A stretch of 51,168 nucleotides of DNA from Candidatus Nitrotoga sp. LAW (GTDB lineage Bacteria; Pseudomonadota; Gammaproteobacteria; Burkholderiales; Gallionellaceae). Below are positions 27,417-36,051 of this stretch, one piece after another. Each line of letters opens with the position of its first letter. The stretch's first letter is position 1. A program made the position numbers and the translations under genes. The stretch spans positions 1 to 51,168 of the forward strand of contig QFXI01000024.1 in NCBI GenBank assembly GCA_003402315.1, in the 5' to 3' direction. The notes beneath the pieces are model-generated. The model searched no databases and had not been told where the DNA came from. It worked only from the letters and a program-made list of their open reading frames with translations.

Positions 27417-27779
27417 ATGCAAACAGTTAAAGTAGCTATCGTGATTCTTGCCGATACGGAAACTCACGAGTCTCTCGGACGCGTAGTGAATGCGCTGGAG
27501 GCAGTCAAGGAATTCAAGGATGCAGGCGATGATGTGCAACTCATTTTCGACGGAGCGGGTGTCAAGTGGGCGGTAGATTTAGCCAAACCCGATCATAAAT
27601 TGCACGGCTTGTATGAAGCAGTCAAGGATCGCGTCTCCGGCGTATGCGATTATTGTGCGGGGGCATTCGGTGTGCATGAAGCAGTCAAGGCGTGCGACAC
27701 TCCGTTCTTGAGCGAGTATGATAAACACCCCAGCTTCAGAAAGCTGATTACGGCAGGTTATCAGGTGATTACGTTCTAA
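27417..27779 (+). CDS. DsrE-family protein
   Basis: A 120-aa cytoplasmic protein of the DsrE/DsrF-like fold: a beta strand (KVAIVILADTETH), then NALEAVKEFKDAGDDVQLIF, and a conserved cysteine region (SGVCDYCAGAFGVHEAVKAC). DsrE-like proteins carry persulfide sulfur or bind small thiol compounds. AAGGAG precedes the ATG. It follows the NHL gene after a 217-nt gap and comes before a pentaheme cytochrome, so a role in handling sulfur ligands of a metal is possible. Confidence 0.8.
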   Translation: MQTVKVAIVILADTETHESLGRVVNALEAVKEFKDAGDDVQLIFDGAGVKWAVDLAKPDHKLHGLYEAVKDRVSGVCDYCAGAFGVHEAVKACDTPFLSEYDKHPSFRKLITAGYQVITF

Positions 27780-27852
27780 GATCGGGACTGGCGGCCACAT
27801 CGACACGCGCGAATGCCGGTACAGAAATTAACATCTTCCGTGGAACTGAGGC

Positions 27853-29007
27853 ATGCGGCGAAAAACCATTGTGATTATAGTAGTTGTGATCGCCTTTACC
27901 GCGTTTCTGGCCTGGCGCTTCCTGCGCCCCATGAACATTTTCACGGTGAGCGAGGCATTTGAGCGCCCTATTGCAGTCAAGCAATTACCCCTCTCCGTGA
28001 CAAGCCAGAGCGCCAAGGCCTGCGCTCGATGTCACGTCGAGATATACAACGAGTGGAACACCACCATGCATAGCCGGGCCTGGACCGATCCTTACTTCCA
28101 AACCGACTGGAAATTCGACGACTCACGACAGATCTGCAAGAATTGCCACATTCCGCTGGAAGACCAACAGGAACATCTGGTCACGGGCTTTCGTGACCAG
28201 GATAAATGGGAACCGATTCTCGAACCCAACCCCCGGTTTGATGCGGACCTTCAGCATGAAGGCGTAACCTGCAATGTCTGCCACCTGCGTGAGGGACGCA
28301 TCCTGGGGCCCTATGGAGACACCCGTGCGCCCCACGCCATAACGAAAATGGGGGACCCTAACCAGGTATGCCTGCGCTGCCACGTGGTGCAGGGAAAGCG
28401 CTGGGACACATTTTTCCGCATGCCACCCTGCGGCACGGTCACGGAAATCGAATCGGTCGGCGAGAAAATCAACTGCGTGCAATGCCACATGCCCGCGGTA
28501 CAGCGCCCGCTGGTGGCGGGTGGACAAATACGCGCCGCGCGTCAACACCTATGGCGCGGCGGACACGATCCGGAAATGGTGAAACGCGCGCTCAAGACCG
28601 AGTTCACGGAGAAATCCATTGACACAGGCCGGCACCGCGTAACCGCCACGCTTACCAATGTGGGCGCGACCCATTTTCTGCCCACCGGCACGCCGGACCG
28701 ATATCTTACCGTTACGCTGAGGGTCTTCGACCCCGACGGCAAGGTACTGAAGGCGCAAGAACATACCCTGAAACGCACGGTGATGTGGCGGCCGTTCATC
28801 GTGGATCTGTGGGACACGCGCCTGCCGTATCAGCAGCCGCGAACATATACGATGGACTTCGCCACCGGCGGAGGAAAGGACATGCTTGCCGAGATTATCG
28901 TACGCTACCACCTGCTCAATGAGGCGCGTCGCAAGCGCATCAAGTACGAGAACAAGGAACCAATTTCCTATGAAGTCTACCGTGAATCGATTTCGATAAA
29001 GCAATAA
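27853..29007 (+). CDS. Membrane-anchored pentaheme c-type cytochrome
   Basis: A 384-aa protein with an uncleaved N-terminal anchor (IVIIVVVIAFTAFLAW) and five CxxCH heme motifs: CARCH 57-61, CKNCH 95-99, CNVCH 140-144, CLRCH 173-177 and CVQCH 208-212. The layout resembles the cytochrome c554-type multiheme fold. The C-terminal 150 residues are a beta-rich domain without hemes. It should shuttle electrons in the periplasm. Its partner is unknown; downstream is a second, monoheme cytochrome. Confidence 0.87.
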   Translation: MRRKTIVIIVVVIAFTAFLAWRFLRPMNIFTVSEAFERPIAVKQLPLSVTSQSAKACARCHVEIYNEWNTTMHSRAWTDPYFQTDWKFDDSRQICKNCHIPLEDQQEHLVTGFRDQDKWEPILEPNPRFDADLQHEGVTCNVCHLREGRILGPYGDTRAPHAITKMGDPNQVCLRCHVVQGKRWDTFFRMPPCGTVTEIESVGEKINCVQCHMPAVQRPLVAGGQIRAARQHLWRGGHDPEMVKRALKTEFTEKSIDTGRHRVTATLTNVGATHFLPTGTPDRYLTVTLRVFDPDGKVLKAQEHTLKRTVMWRPFIVDLWDTRLPYQQPRTYTMDFATGGGKDMLAEIIVRYHLLNEARRKRIKYENKEPISYEVYRESISIKQ

Positions 29008-29217
29008 CAGCACTTGATTTGTAGTTACATCCTGAGTGTGTCATTCGCATATCACTTCAGTAACAGAGGCGGGCAGGAGATACCCATGGATTTAAGGATA
29101 TTCACACAATAGATCGGTACATCATTTACTATAGGACACCTCTAAAAATGTTGCACCTGGTTTTTGAGCGCGCCCATCAATATTCTTTCTCTAACGGGGC
29201 AATGGAAGGCGTAAGTT

Positions 29218-29454
29218 ATGATGAATAATATGGCTGGAGGTTGGATGATGGGCGGCATGTGGCTGTTATCGGTTTTATTCTGGATATTGATTATCGCCGG
29301 CGTGGTGGTGATCGTCCGCTGGCTGACCGAGCGCAATGGCCAAGGAAAAATCTCCCTGACTGAATCGCCTCTCGACATCTTGAAAACGCGCTATGCGAAA
29401 GGCGAGATCGACAGAGAAATTTTCGAGAAAATGAAACAGGATATTGAGGTCTGA
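29218..29454 (+). CDS. Small SHOCT-domain membrane protein
   Basis: A 78-aa protein with a Met/Gly-rich start (MMNNMAGGWMMGGMW), one membrane segment and a C-terminal SHOCT motif (PLDILKTRYAKGEIDREIFE). SHOCT domains are short oligomerisation modules; Met-rich starts like this are common in proteins near copper or mercury genes. The ATG at 29218 is followed by a second at 29221. It lies just ahead of the monoheme cytochrome gene. Confidence 0.8.
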   Translation: MMNNMAGGWMMGGMWLLSVLFWILIIAGVVVIVRWLTERNGQGKISLTESPLDILKTRYAKGEIDREIFEKMKQDIEV

Positions 29455-29458
29455 GACC

Positions 29459-29896
29459 GTGAAAGATAATCGCAATCTTGCGATCGGAATATCCCTGTTG
29501 ATTATCGGTGTCATCGGGCTCAGCATATTACCCGGGATGCGCATGACCATGGGTGGCATAACGGGTGGCGGGATGTTAATGGATCGCCATGACATGAAGG
29601 AGATGATGAAAGGTATGATGGGCGCTCTATTGCCGCCAGGCATCAATCCTGAGAATCTTCCTGACCCACAATCAACCGGCGCACAACTGCTTGCGCAGTA
29701 TTGCACCCAGTGCCATGAGCTGCCAGGCCCCGGCATGCATACAGCGGAAGAATGGCCGTCAGTGGTTGACCGCATGAACCAGCGCATGTGGATGATGAGT
29801 GGCCAAGGCATGATGCGGATGATGCATGACATCAAGGCACCGACCGACAACGAACTCCAGGCTCTTGTGGCCTATCTGCAACGGCACGCCCGGTAA
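29459..29896 (+). CDS. Membrane-anchored monoheme cytochrome c, Met-rich
   Basis: A 145-aa protein from a GTG at 29459, four nt after the SHOCT gene stop; the GAGG in the end of that gene can serve as ribosome site. An N-terminal anchor (LAIGISLLIIGVIGLSIL) is followed by a stretch very rich in Met, Gly and Asp/His (MRMTMGGITGGGMLMDRHDM), then a class I-like heme motif CTQCHELPGPG and Met ligand candidates in MNQRMWMMSGQGMMRM. The Met-rich segment could bind Cu(I) or another soft metal. Confidence 0.8.
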   Translation: MKDNRNLAIGISLLIIGVIGLSILPGMRMTMGGITGGGMLMDRHDMKEMMKGMMGALLPPGINPENLPDPQSTGAQLLAQYCTQCHELPGPGMHTAEEWPSVVDRMNQRMWMMSGQGMMRMMHDIKAPTDNELQALVAYLQRHAR

Positions 29897-29984
29897 TGAT
29901 CCGGGTCCATCATGGCCAGCGGAATGATGGCCCGTACGGCGACCGCGCAGCAATCGTCATTCCACATAAGGGAGGGCAGCGAAC

Positions 29985-30572
29985 ATGTCAAGGATAGAAA
30001 CATCCAAGGAACACCGCTTTCCATGGTACGTGCGTATATTTTTCTGGAATCAGAAGCGCCGCTACGGCGCGGTACTGGAACCGGCTCGACTGTGGGGGCG
30101 CTCGCCCAAGGTATTCGTCACGCTGGCCCTATTGTACGGCGCCATCGACCGCCGCTCATCGCCATTGGAGCCTGCTTTGCGAACGCTTGTCACCGTGCGT
30201 GTCTCCCAGATCAACTGGTGCCCCTTCTGTGTGGACATCAACTCCGCCACGGCGTTAAAGCGCGGTATCAGCGAGGAGAAACTCTCGGTTCTATCGTCAT
30301 TCGAGGGCAGCGACTTGTACACGGAGCGCGAGAAGACCGCCTTGAGTTACGCCGAGGCGGTGACCTATACCGATCGACAACCCACGGACGAGCATTTCCG
30401 GCGGCTGGGCGAGCATTTCGATGATGACGCCATCATCGAGCTGACCGGCCTGATAGCCTTTCAAAACCTCTCCAGCAAGTTCAATGCTGCCCTGGGAGTC
30501 AAGCCTCAGGGTTTTTGCGCTTTGGCACCGCAGCCAGAGACCACAAAACCGCAGACGAGACGACCATCATGA
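29985..30572 (+). CDS. AhpD-like/carboxymuconolactone decarboxylase-family protein
   Basis: A 195-aa protein with the AhpD-like core: PALRTLVTVRVSQINWCPFC followed by VDINSATALKRGI, whose CxxC pair is the redox centre of the peroxidase-type members. GGGAGG lies 9 nt before the ATG. It ends the run of genes from the mer region; its last codon overlaps an ATG of a short frame (30570-30641) of no clear meaning. One of three intact AhpD-like genes in this window. Confidence 0.83.
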   Translation: MSRIETSKEHRFPWYVRIFFWNQKRRYGAVLEPARLWGRSPKVFVTLALLYGAIDRRSSPLEPALRTLVTVRVSQINWCPFCVDINSATALKRGISEEKLSVLSSFEGSDLYTEREKTALSYAEAVTYTDRQPTDEHFRRLGEHFDDDAIIELTGLIAFQNLSSKFNAALGVKPQGFCALAPQPETTKPQTRRPS

Positions 30573-30654
30573 CCCGTATCGAACTTACCGACGGACGCTG
30601 GATGATGATTGGGTCGCCCTCGCTCAGCCGTCCTTATTGATCCGGCGATCGCTC

Positions 30655-30910
30655 ATGGCTATCGGCACAGGCGCCGCGAAGGTGTGGTACCACGATCCAC
30701 ACGTTTGGCGGTTCGTGTTCGCACGTTACCTCCCTGCGCTTGCCGTGCTGAGCGCGTTGTGGGAAATCGCGCAACTACCGCTATACACCCTGTGTTGGGA
30801 AGCACCTCCGGCATCCATCGCCTATGCCGTTTTCCATTGCACCTTGGGCGATGTGATTATTGGCGTTGGCGCGCTACTCGCCGCGCTCATCGTAACGCGC
30901 GCCGGTGCGC
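30655..30910 (+). pseudogene. Truncated membrane protein fused to copA remnant
   Basis: About 85 codons (MAIGTGAAKVWYHDPHVW, then YLPALAVLSALWEIAQLPLY and FHCTLGDVIIGVGALLAALI) read as the start of a multi-span membrane protein. Near 30905 the coherent sequence stops and the match continues in another frame as the tail of a copper P-type ATPase. The frame itself runs on to 31149 as meaningless residues. The start codon is uncertain. Confidence 0.5.
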
Positions 30911-31126
30911 TGCGCGCGTCACTTGAGTCAGGCCACAATGCGCAATATACGGCAAAACCTGTTCTTCGCCTTTGTCTACAACATGCTGGGTGTGCCGGTC
31001 GCGGCGGGGCTTCTGTACCCATTCTTCGGCTTGCTGCTCTCGCCGATGATCGCTGCAGCTGCAATGAGCTTCAGTTCGGTGTCTGTGATCAGCAACGCGC
31101 TGAGGCTGAGCCGGGTGAAGCTGTGA
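30905..31126 (+). pseudogene. 3' remnant of a copper P-type ATPase (copA)
   Basis: The frame reads [38 protein letters not shown] and [19 protein letters not shown] to a stop at 31126. This is the last part of CopA-type copper exporters, with the MSFSSVSV motif of the last membrane helix. All catalytic domains are missing. It abuts a truncated membrane gene upstream and a merA remnant downstream. Confidence 0.85.
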
Positions 31127-31231
<105 letters not shown>

Positions 31232-31237
31232 TTCTGT

Positions 31238-32077
31238 TCACAACACGTAGGGCGCAACTTCTTCCACCATGCTGCCGATAAGATCGGGATCGCTGTCCGG
31301 GGCAAGCGCTGCCGCATCACACATTGCTCCGGTCATCTCCAGCTTGATCGAATCCCCATCTTTGTGCAGGCGCGATTCGCCGCCACAGGCACGGCAATAG
31401 ATGTAATCACCATCATGCTGCGTGCGACGCAGTGCAAGCGGTGCGCTGCATGAGGGACAACTTTGCAACGGCAAACCTGGCTCACTGTGTCCGGCGATGT
31501 GCATAATATCCGTTGAGTGATCCAATGCCAGGAAGTGATGCCCGAGTTGCGTATCGAACTGACTGCCCAGTTCAATACCAATGATGGTGAACGCCTTCTC
31601 CACTGGCATCCCAACCCGATAAGAGCGCGTGCTGGTCATGGCGTCGAAGGCATCGGCAATGCTGACAATGCGTGCAACTTCGGGTATCACCTCACTCGCG
31701 ATGCCGTGCGGATAGCCCTTTCCGTCCGGACGCTCGTGATGACCGACCACGGCATCCATCGTCAGATTAGCGAGCGGATGATGGGCAAGCAGCCGTCCGC
31801 CGACCGTCGGATGAGTTTTGATGACAGCGTATTCACCATCGGTCAGACGATCCGGTTTGTTGAGGATGGCATCGGGCACGCCGACCTTGCCGAGGTCATG
31901 CAGAAAGCCGCCGATCTCGCACAGCGCGACATCGCGGCGGGACAACCCGGCCTGCTGCGCAAGCAGCTTCGAGAACTGCGAGACTCGCCACAGGTGACCG
32001 CCGGTATAGGGATCGCGCGCTTCGACGATCATCGACAGACCGAGCAAGGTATGCAACAACGCTTCTTTTTCAGCCAT
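31238..32077 (-). CDS. HD-GYP domain protein (cyclic-di-GMP phosphodiesterase-like)
   Basis: A 279-aa protein. The HD pair is at about residues 60-61 (GGFLHDLGKVGVPD) and the GYP motif in HHERPDGKGYP at 113-123, so it should hydrolyse cyclic di-GMP. The C-terminus carries a zinc-ribbon-like pair, CPSC and CRAC, which is not part of the usual enzyme. AAGGAGA 6 nt before the ATG at 32077 decides the start. It is a single gene, convergent with the relics to its left. Confidence 0.87.
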   Translation of the reverse strand: MAEKEALLHTLLGLSMIVEARDPYTGGHLWRVSQFSKLLAQQAGLSRRDVALCEIGGFLHDLGKVGVPDAILNKPDRLTDGEYAVIKTHPTVGGRLLAHHPLANLTMDAVVGHHERPDGKGYPHGIASEVIPEVARIVSIADAFDAMTSTRSYRVGMPVEKAFTIIGIELGSQFDTQLGHHFLALDHSTDIMHIAGHSEPGLPLQSCPSCSAPLALRRTQHDGDYIYCRACGGESRLHKDGDSIKLEMTGAMCDAAALAPDSDPDLIGSMVEEVAPYVL

Positions 32078-32266
32078 GGCGATCTCCTTGGATCGATATT
32101 TAGAATATGGAATGACAGCAACCAATCAGGTATAACGCCCACAACCAAAAAAATCACATACCTCGGGCCTTTTAGGTTGCGGCCAGTGTCCGGCTGATTA
32201 ATAGGTCATTTTCTGGTGCTTGAAGATGTTAAGCAATTGATGATGGATTGCAAACCATAAGCTAAA

Positions 32267-32713
32267 TCATTGCAATCGTTTTTCCAACCATGCATCAACC
32301 GACCAGTTGCCGCGACTCAGTATCAACAATACGCCAAGCAGAATGCCCCAAGACAGGTGCTGATTGATACCCGCATCGCTTAAATCAGCATAAGAAATGA
32401 CCGCGACACCATTGAGGATGGACAACCCGGCGACGGCAAACCGCCCGAACAACCCCAATACAAGCAGCACGGACAGCCCTAGCTCCGCACCGGCCGCCAT
32501 TGATGCGGCCACCTCAGGTGGCAGTAGCGGCACATTATAGACATCGCTGAACAAGTACAGCGTGCTGTCCCAGCTTTGCACCTTGGTCAGACCGGATTTG
32601 AAGAAAATACTCGCAAGATACAGCCTCAGCCCCAGATCAATCAGAGGCGCCAGATATTCCGGCAGGTGTGATGCTTTGTAATAATGTCTTGCCAAGCTTG
32701 ATAACAGTGTCAT
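32267..32713 (-). CDS. DoxX-family membrane protein of the bufferin operon
   Basis: A 148-aa protein with four hydrophobic segments and the DoxX pattern (IDLGLRLYLASIFFKSGLTK; GAELGLSVLLVLGLFGRFAV). DoxX proteins commonly close bufferin-type operons, where they may act in membrane redox steps. It overlaps the BufC-like gene by ATGA. The four-gene order bufA-bufB-bufC-doxX is standard for this cluster. Confidence 0.83.
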   Translation of the reverse strand: MTLLSSLARHYYKASHLPEYLAPLIDLGLRLYLASIFFKSGLTKVQSWDSTLYLFSDVYNVPLLPPEVAASMAAGAELGLSVLLVLGLFGRFAVAGLSILNGVAVISYADLSDAGINQHLSWGILLGVLLILSRGNWSVDAWLEKRLQ

Positions 32714-33492
32714 GGTGCCGCTCCTAGGTTAAAATTTGCAAGAACGTTTTGCGCGACCAGTTTCAGCAGCGCGGTTTGTAAATTGAAATCTGGATAATGT
32801 TCCAGCGTGGTGGCAGTTGCTTCTCCCAGAGAAGTTCCAGCCTGTATGCCTTGTAACCATGCAGCATCGCCTTCCGTCAGTGCGCTGACCACGACAACAT
32901 CATTTTTGCGGCTGATTAGGGCGTTGCTGGCACCACTATCCAGATCAATGTGGAAATCACCGGACGCGCCGGGTTGATGGGCATGCCAGATGGCGGTGAT
33001 CGGATAACGGGAGCGCACCAGATGACACGCCGGATGGATGTGCAGGATCAGATCTGGATATTGCTCGGGCGGTACCTGCGCCAGCTTGCCGATGTCCAGT
33101 GTGGCGGCATCTTCTGCGAAATAGGCACAGTGGCAGGCCCATTCCAGCGCCGCGACATCTGGCAGGTAAACCAGTCCTTGCGCAGGTTCGAAGGCCGCAA
33201 TAAAGCCTGCCATCTCCGCACCATAGTGATGCAGGTTTCCGCTGCGCGAAAAATATTGCCCGATGAATTGCCGCGTCAACAGCCGGAAAAAATCTTTGCC
33301 CACGAGTTGCTCGATGACTGGATACGCGCCTGCAAGCGTGTCATGCAGATTGCCGCGATAATTGTTGCGATAAACTTCGATGGCGATGGCGACAGAATAA
33401 TTCTGGTAACTCGTGACGACCCGCGACGACGGTTCCTCGCCACGCACGATGGCGCGTGCAAAATCGGACAGGTCGTCATTTAAAACAAGCAT
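32710..33492 (-). CDS. bufC: BufC/HvfC-like protein (DUF2063)
   Basis: A 260-aa protein of the DUF2063 family: an N-terminal helical domain (DFARAIVRGEEPSSRVV; QNYSVAIAIEVYRNNYRGNL) followed by a mixed domain containing ISRKNDVVVVSALTEGDAAWL. In bufferin clusters BufC is the partner that helps the MNIO enzyme find or hold the precursor. GGAGGAA before the ATG at 33492 fixes the start. It overlaps bufB by 17 nt. Confidence 0.85.
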   Translation of the reverse strand: MLVLNDDLSDFARAIVRGEEPSSRVVTSYQNYSVAIAIEVYRNNYRGNLHDTLAGAYPVIEQLVGKDFFRLLTRQFIGQYFSRSGNLHHYGAEMAGFIAAFEPAQGLVYLPDVAALEWACHCAYFAEDAATLDIGKLAQVPPEQYPDLILHIHPACHLVRSRYPITAIWHAHQPGASGDFHIDLDSGASNALISRKNDVVVVSALTEGDAAWLQGIQAGTSLGEATATTLEHYPDFNLQTALLKLVAQNVLANFNLGAAP

Positions 33493-34351
33493 GATATTCC
33501 TCCAGCCGTTGCTGTGCTTTTTCCGCCTCACCCGTCAATACTGCCAACACGGGTATATCGCTATCCCATTCGATCAGCGTTGGGCGCGGCCCGATGTGTT
33601 GCAAGGCAAACTCATATAATTCCCACACCTCGGCGCATACTTGAGTGCTATGGGTGTCTACCAGGCAGCCATCCCTTATGCTGTGCCCAGCGAGGTGGTA
33701 TTCCGCCACCGCTTCAGCCGGAAGTGCCTTTATGAAAGCCTTTGCATCCACACCCAGGTTTCGTGCATTCACATACAGGTTGTTGACATCGAACAGGATG
33801 GCACAGCCAGTGTGCCGTGATAATTCAGACAGAAATTCGCCCTCGCTCATTTCACTGCTCGTGAAAGACAAGTAGCTGGATAGGTTTTCCACCAGCAGTC
33901 GGCGACCAATTTTTTCTTGCACCTGGTCAACACGTCTTGCCACATGGGAAAGCGCCTCTTGGGTATAGGGAAACGGAAGCAAGTCGTTGATGACCAAGTC
34001 GTTGATAACCATGGGACCATTGATAGTCATGTCTGGCACAGAATTCCAGCACAAATGTTCCGACACGGCAGCGGGTTGTACCGCATCACAAAGACGGCAC
34101 AACGCGGATAAATGCGCCTGGTCCAGCGGCGCAGTCGAAGCCAGCCCCATGCCAACGCCATGCAAGCTGACGGGGTAATGTTCGCGTACCTTGAGCAAGG
34201 TACGCAGGGATGCGCCACCCCCAAAAAAATTCTCGTTATGCACTTCCACCCAGCCGAGCTTGGGCAGTTTCTCTAGTACCTCACAATAGTGAGGTGCCCG
34301 CAACCCGATACCGGCGATGCACGGCAAGGAATCGTTTGCGGGCTTTTCCAT
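33476..34351 (-). CDS. bufB: MNIO (DUF692) enzyme of bufferin maturation, BufB-like
   Basis: A 291-aa multinuclear non-heme iron oxidase. The DUF692 pattern is clear: GIGLRAPHYCEVLEKLPKLG and VEVHNENFF, SLHGVGMGLAS, VSEHLCWN, LLVENLSSY and FDVNNLYVNARN, AEYHLAGHS and the late IEWDSD. These His, Asp, Asn and Glu residues hold the iron atoms. BufB modifies cysteines of the precursor BufA, forming thiooxazoles in known bufferins. The start overlaps the bufA stop by one base (TAATG). Confidence 0.9.
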   Translation of the reverse strand: MEKPANDSLPCIAGIGLRAPHYCEVLEKLPKLGWVEVHNENFFGGGASLRTLLKVREHYPVSLHGVGMGLASTAPLDQAHLSALCRLCDAVQPAAVSEHLCWNSVPDMTINGPMVINDLVINDLLPFPYTQEALSHVARRVDQVQEKIGRRLLVENLSSYLSFTSSEMSEGEFLSELSRHTGCAILFDVNNLYVNARNLGVDAKAFIKALPAEAVAEYHLAGHSIRDGCLVDTHSTQVCAEVWELYEFALQHIGPRPTLIEWDSDIPVLAVLTGEAEKAQQRLEEYHACFK

Positions 34352-34614
34352 TACGCGGATTTCAGCGTGCCACCAGCAATCTTGGCACAAGTGCCCTTGG
34401 GTACGGCGACGAAGTCCTCAGCATCACGGTCTTTGGTGGCTTGGCCCGCGCAGGAATGCGCGCTCTTGTTACTGGAGCAATCATTATGGCCTGTCTTGGC
34501 GACACCATAGCATTGTTCCATATCCATTTTTTTCCCTGCGGCACTGGCATTGCTGACCAATCCAAGTGCTAACAGGCTACCGATTGCTGCTGATAAGATT
34601 TGACGGTTGTTCAT
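34351..34614 (-). CDS. bufA: Bufferin precursor peptide (DUF2282), BufA-like
   Basis: An 87-aa exported peptide with a Sec-type signal ending near SNASA-AGKK and four core cysteines (C35 in EQCYGVAK, C46 in HNDCSS, C55 in HSCAG, C76 in GTCAKIAGG). This is the DUF2282 bufferin pattern; after modification by BufB the peptide binds copper in the periplasm. AAGGAG 9 nt before the ATG at 34614 decides the start within a longer open frame. Confidence 0.9.
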   Translation of the reverse strand: MNNRQILSAAIGSLLALGLVSNASAAGKKMDMEQCYGVAKTGHNDCSSNKSAHSCAGQATKDRDAEDFVAVPKGTCAKIAGGTLKSA

Positions 34615-34773
34615 AGTAAAACTCCTTTTGTTGGTGGATAAATTGGGAGATCCTGTCTCCTGTTTCGTTGGTCGGAACAAGTCAGACTTTCTTACAACTA
34701 AATACACGGATTCAAGTTTATTTGCCTTAATGACTGCTCGGAAGTCGAATTGCACCCTCGATTGACCGATCAG

Positions 34774-34980
34774 ATGCGCATACTTACCGATTTCTTCAAC
34801 GACATCCCTGACCCCCGATTTCGCTCGGGTCGTCGCCACGACGGTACTGAGCATTGCCGCAGGGGCAACCCTGTGCGGTATGAAGGGCTACAAGGCCATG
34901 TCCGGTTGGGCACAGAATCTGGGTGAGAAAGCTCGCGCGCGCTTGAGCTGTCGACGCGTTGAGGGTCGCTACGTCGTGGA
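34774..34980 (+). pseudogene. ISAs1-family transposase, N-terminal fragment
   Basis: The DNA reads [20 protein letters not shown] from the ATG at 34774. It then shifts frame and continues as [35 protein letters not shown] and RRVEGRYVV until about 34980, the start of an ISAs1-type transposase. The rest is gone. On the opposite strand the next 80 bases would encode the start of another truncated membrane protein (MMLIMGIVGYAGWMLYQGES). Confidence 0.75.
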
Positions 34981-35075
34981 TCCACGGCAGTGCAGATTCG
35001 CCCTGGTAAAGCATCCAGCCTGCGTAACCTACAATGCCCATGATCAGCATCATGTAGCTACTATTGATCCAGCCT

Positions 35076-35169
35076 GATTTATCCGCGACTCACGTATGAG
35101 AGACGCCCGTGCTAGTCAATAAATACAAGTTCTATGAGCAGTTTAAACTGGGTGACTCACGGATAAATC
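35076..35169. repeat. Inverted-repeat pair, MITE-like
   Basis: GATTTATCCGCGACTCAC at 35076-35093 and its imperfect mirror at 35152-35169 (16 of 18 positions pair) flank about 58 bp without a gene. The right arm coincides with the 3' end of the group II intron remnant. It could be a miniature element or the scar of a deleted insertion sequence. Confidence 0.5.
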
Positions 35170-35915
35170 GGTAGAGTGGAGAACAGGTTCTCGCCTGCCC
35201 TCCCTCATCAAACCGTGCATGCGGTTTTCCCGCACACGGCTTTCCGATGTTCTTCACGCCAAGGCATGCACATTTGCACGATCTACGTTTACTAGCGCGA
35301 CTGAGGATGTCGCACCTGTGCTCAATCATCGAGCGCGTAACAGCAGACGTCACTTGCTTGGCCTTGGTATAGAGCGTCCTCTGTAGCGTCCTGATCACAT
35401 CCCGGGGTGGTTAGCAACATGGCAATCCCCTGATCCTCCACTCTTCGGTTGCATGAACAAAGCAGGGTCCCTTCCCTCGTCCGGGGTTATGTTGTCCCTC
35501 GGTCTCAGACGGTACTATGAACCCCTCCGACTCCCGTTCTGAGCCGCTGCGTTTTCGTTTCCTTATACGCAGCAGTCAATGGTCTCCCCACCCCCAGAAC
35601 GGGTCTCCAGCACTGGGCAATAAATCTTCGATAACATGCCGACCCTGCTACCCCGGAAGTCGATGGATGCCACTTCCGTTATTTCAGCATCCATCCAACG
35701 GCCTTCCCCTTCTGACCACAGGGTCGGCTTCTCCAATTCGTTTACGAGGCTACGTCTAGGTTCACTTGCGTTACGGCCTGCTCTCTTGCTGTTTGGAAAC
35801 TTACGACCCCGTGTTACCACGACGCCGCTTCCTCATGCTACCGGGGCGTACGGACAATTCCCCGGACGGGACTTTAACCCGCTAGATTTACTGCTGTTAC
35901 TGCGAACGGCCGAGT
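35160..35915 (-). mobile_element. Group II intron with mostly deleted reverse transcriptase
   Basis: On the minus strand, bases from about 35250 down to 35210 match intron domain V: an AGCCGTGTGCGG arm, a GAAA loop and the matching CCGCATGCACGGTTT arm. Upstream lies GC-rich structured RNA with no real gene, consistent with domain I-III. Near 35395 the start of the intron-encoded protein is visible (RTLQRTLYTKAKQ), but it jumps after about 15 codons to the C-terminal tail (NIGKPCAGKPHARFDEGG). Almost the whole reverse transcriptase is deleted. Outer ends are approximate. Confidence 0.72.
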
Positions 35916-35968
35916 CTATAATAAAAATTGATTTGAGTAAGTTCATGATGATCCTCTTTTCGGTTGGG

Positions 35969-35998
35969 ATGCCTCGCACAAATATTCGTGCGAGGCAT
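35969..35998. promoter_or_regulatory. Strong 11-bp stem hairpin
   Basis: ATGCCTCGCAC and GTGCGAGGCAT form a perfect 11-bp stem around an 8-nt loop, between the intron remnant and the tautomerase gene. Neither side carries a T-run, so it is not a classic rho-independent terminator; it may still stop transcription of the tautomerase gene or be a protein site. Confidence 0.5.
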
Positions 35999-36051
35999 GG
36001 ATAAACTGCATTGAGGCTTCCGGCGAGATGTTGATCTTGTCGCCTTCGGGA

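Noticed and set aside
35563-35820. An 85-codon minus-strand protein
   Set aside because: It falls in the structured RNA part of the group II intron remnant and has no protein-like features.
35520-36004. Plus-strand open frames across the intron remnant
   Set aside because: They read the complement of intron RNA; no start site or family match.
36001-36051. Possible protein end (DPEGDKINISPEASMQFIHA) after the tautomerase gene
   Set aside because: No start codon in frame and no recognised family; may be debris but cannot be supported as a gene.
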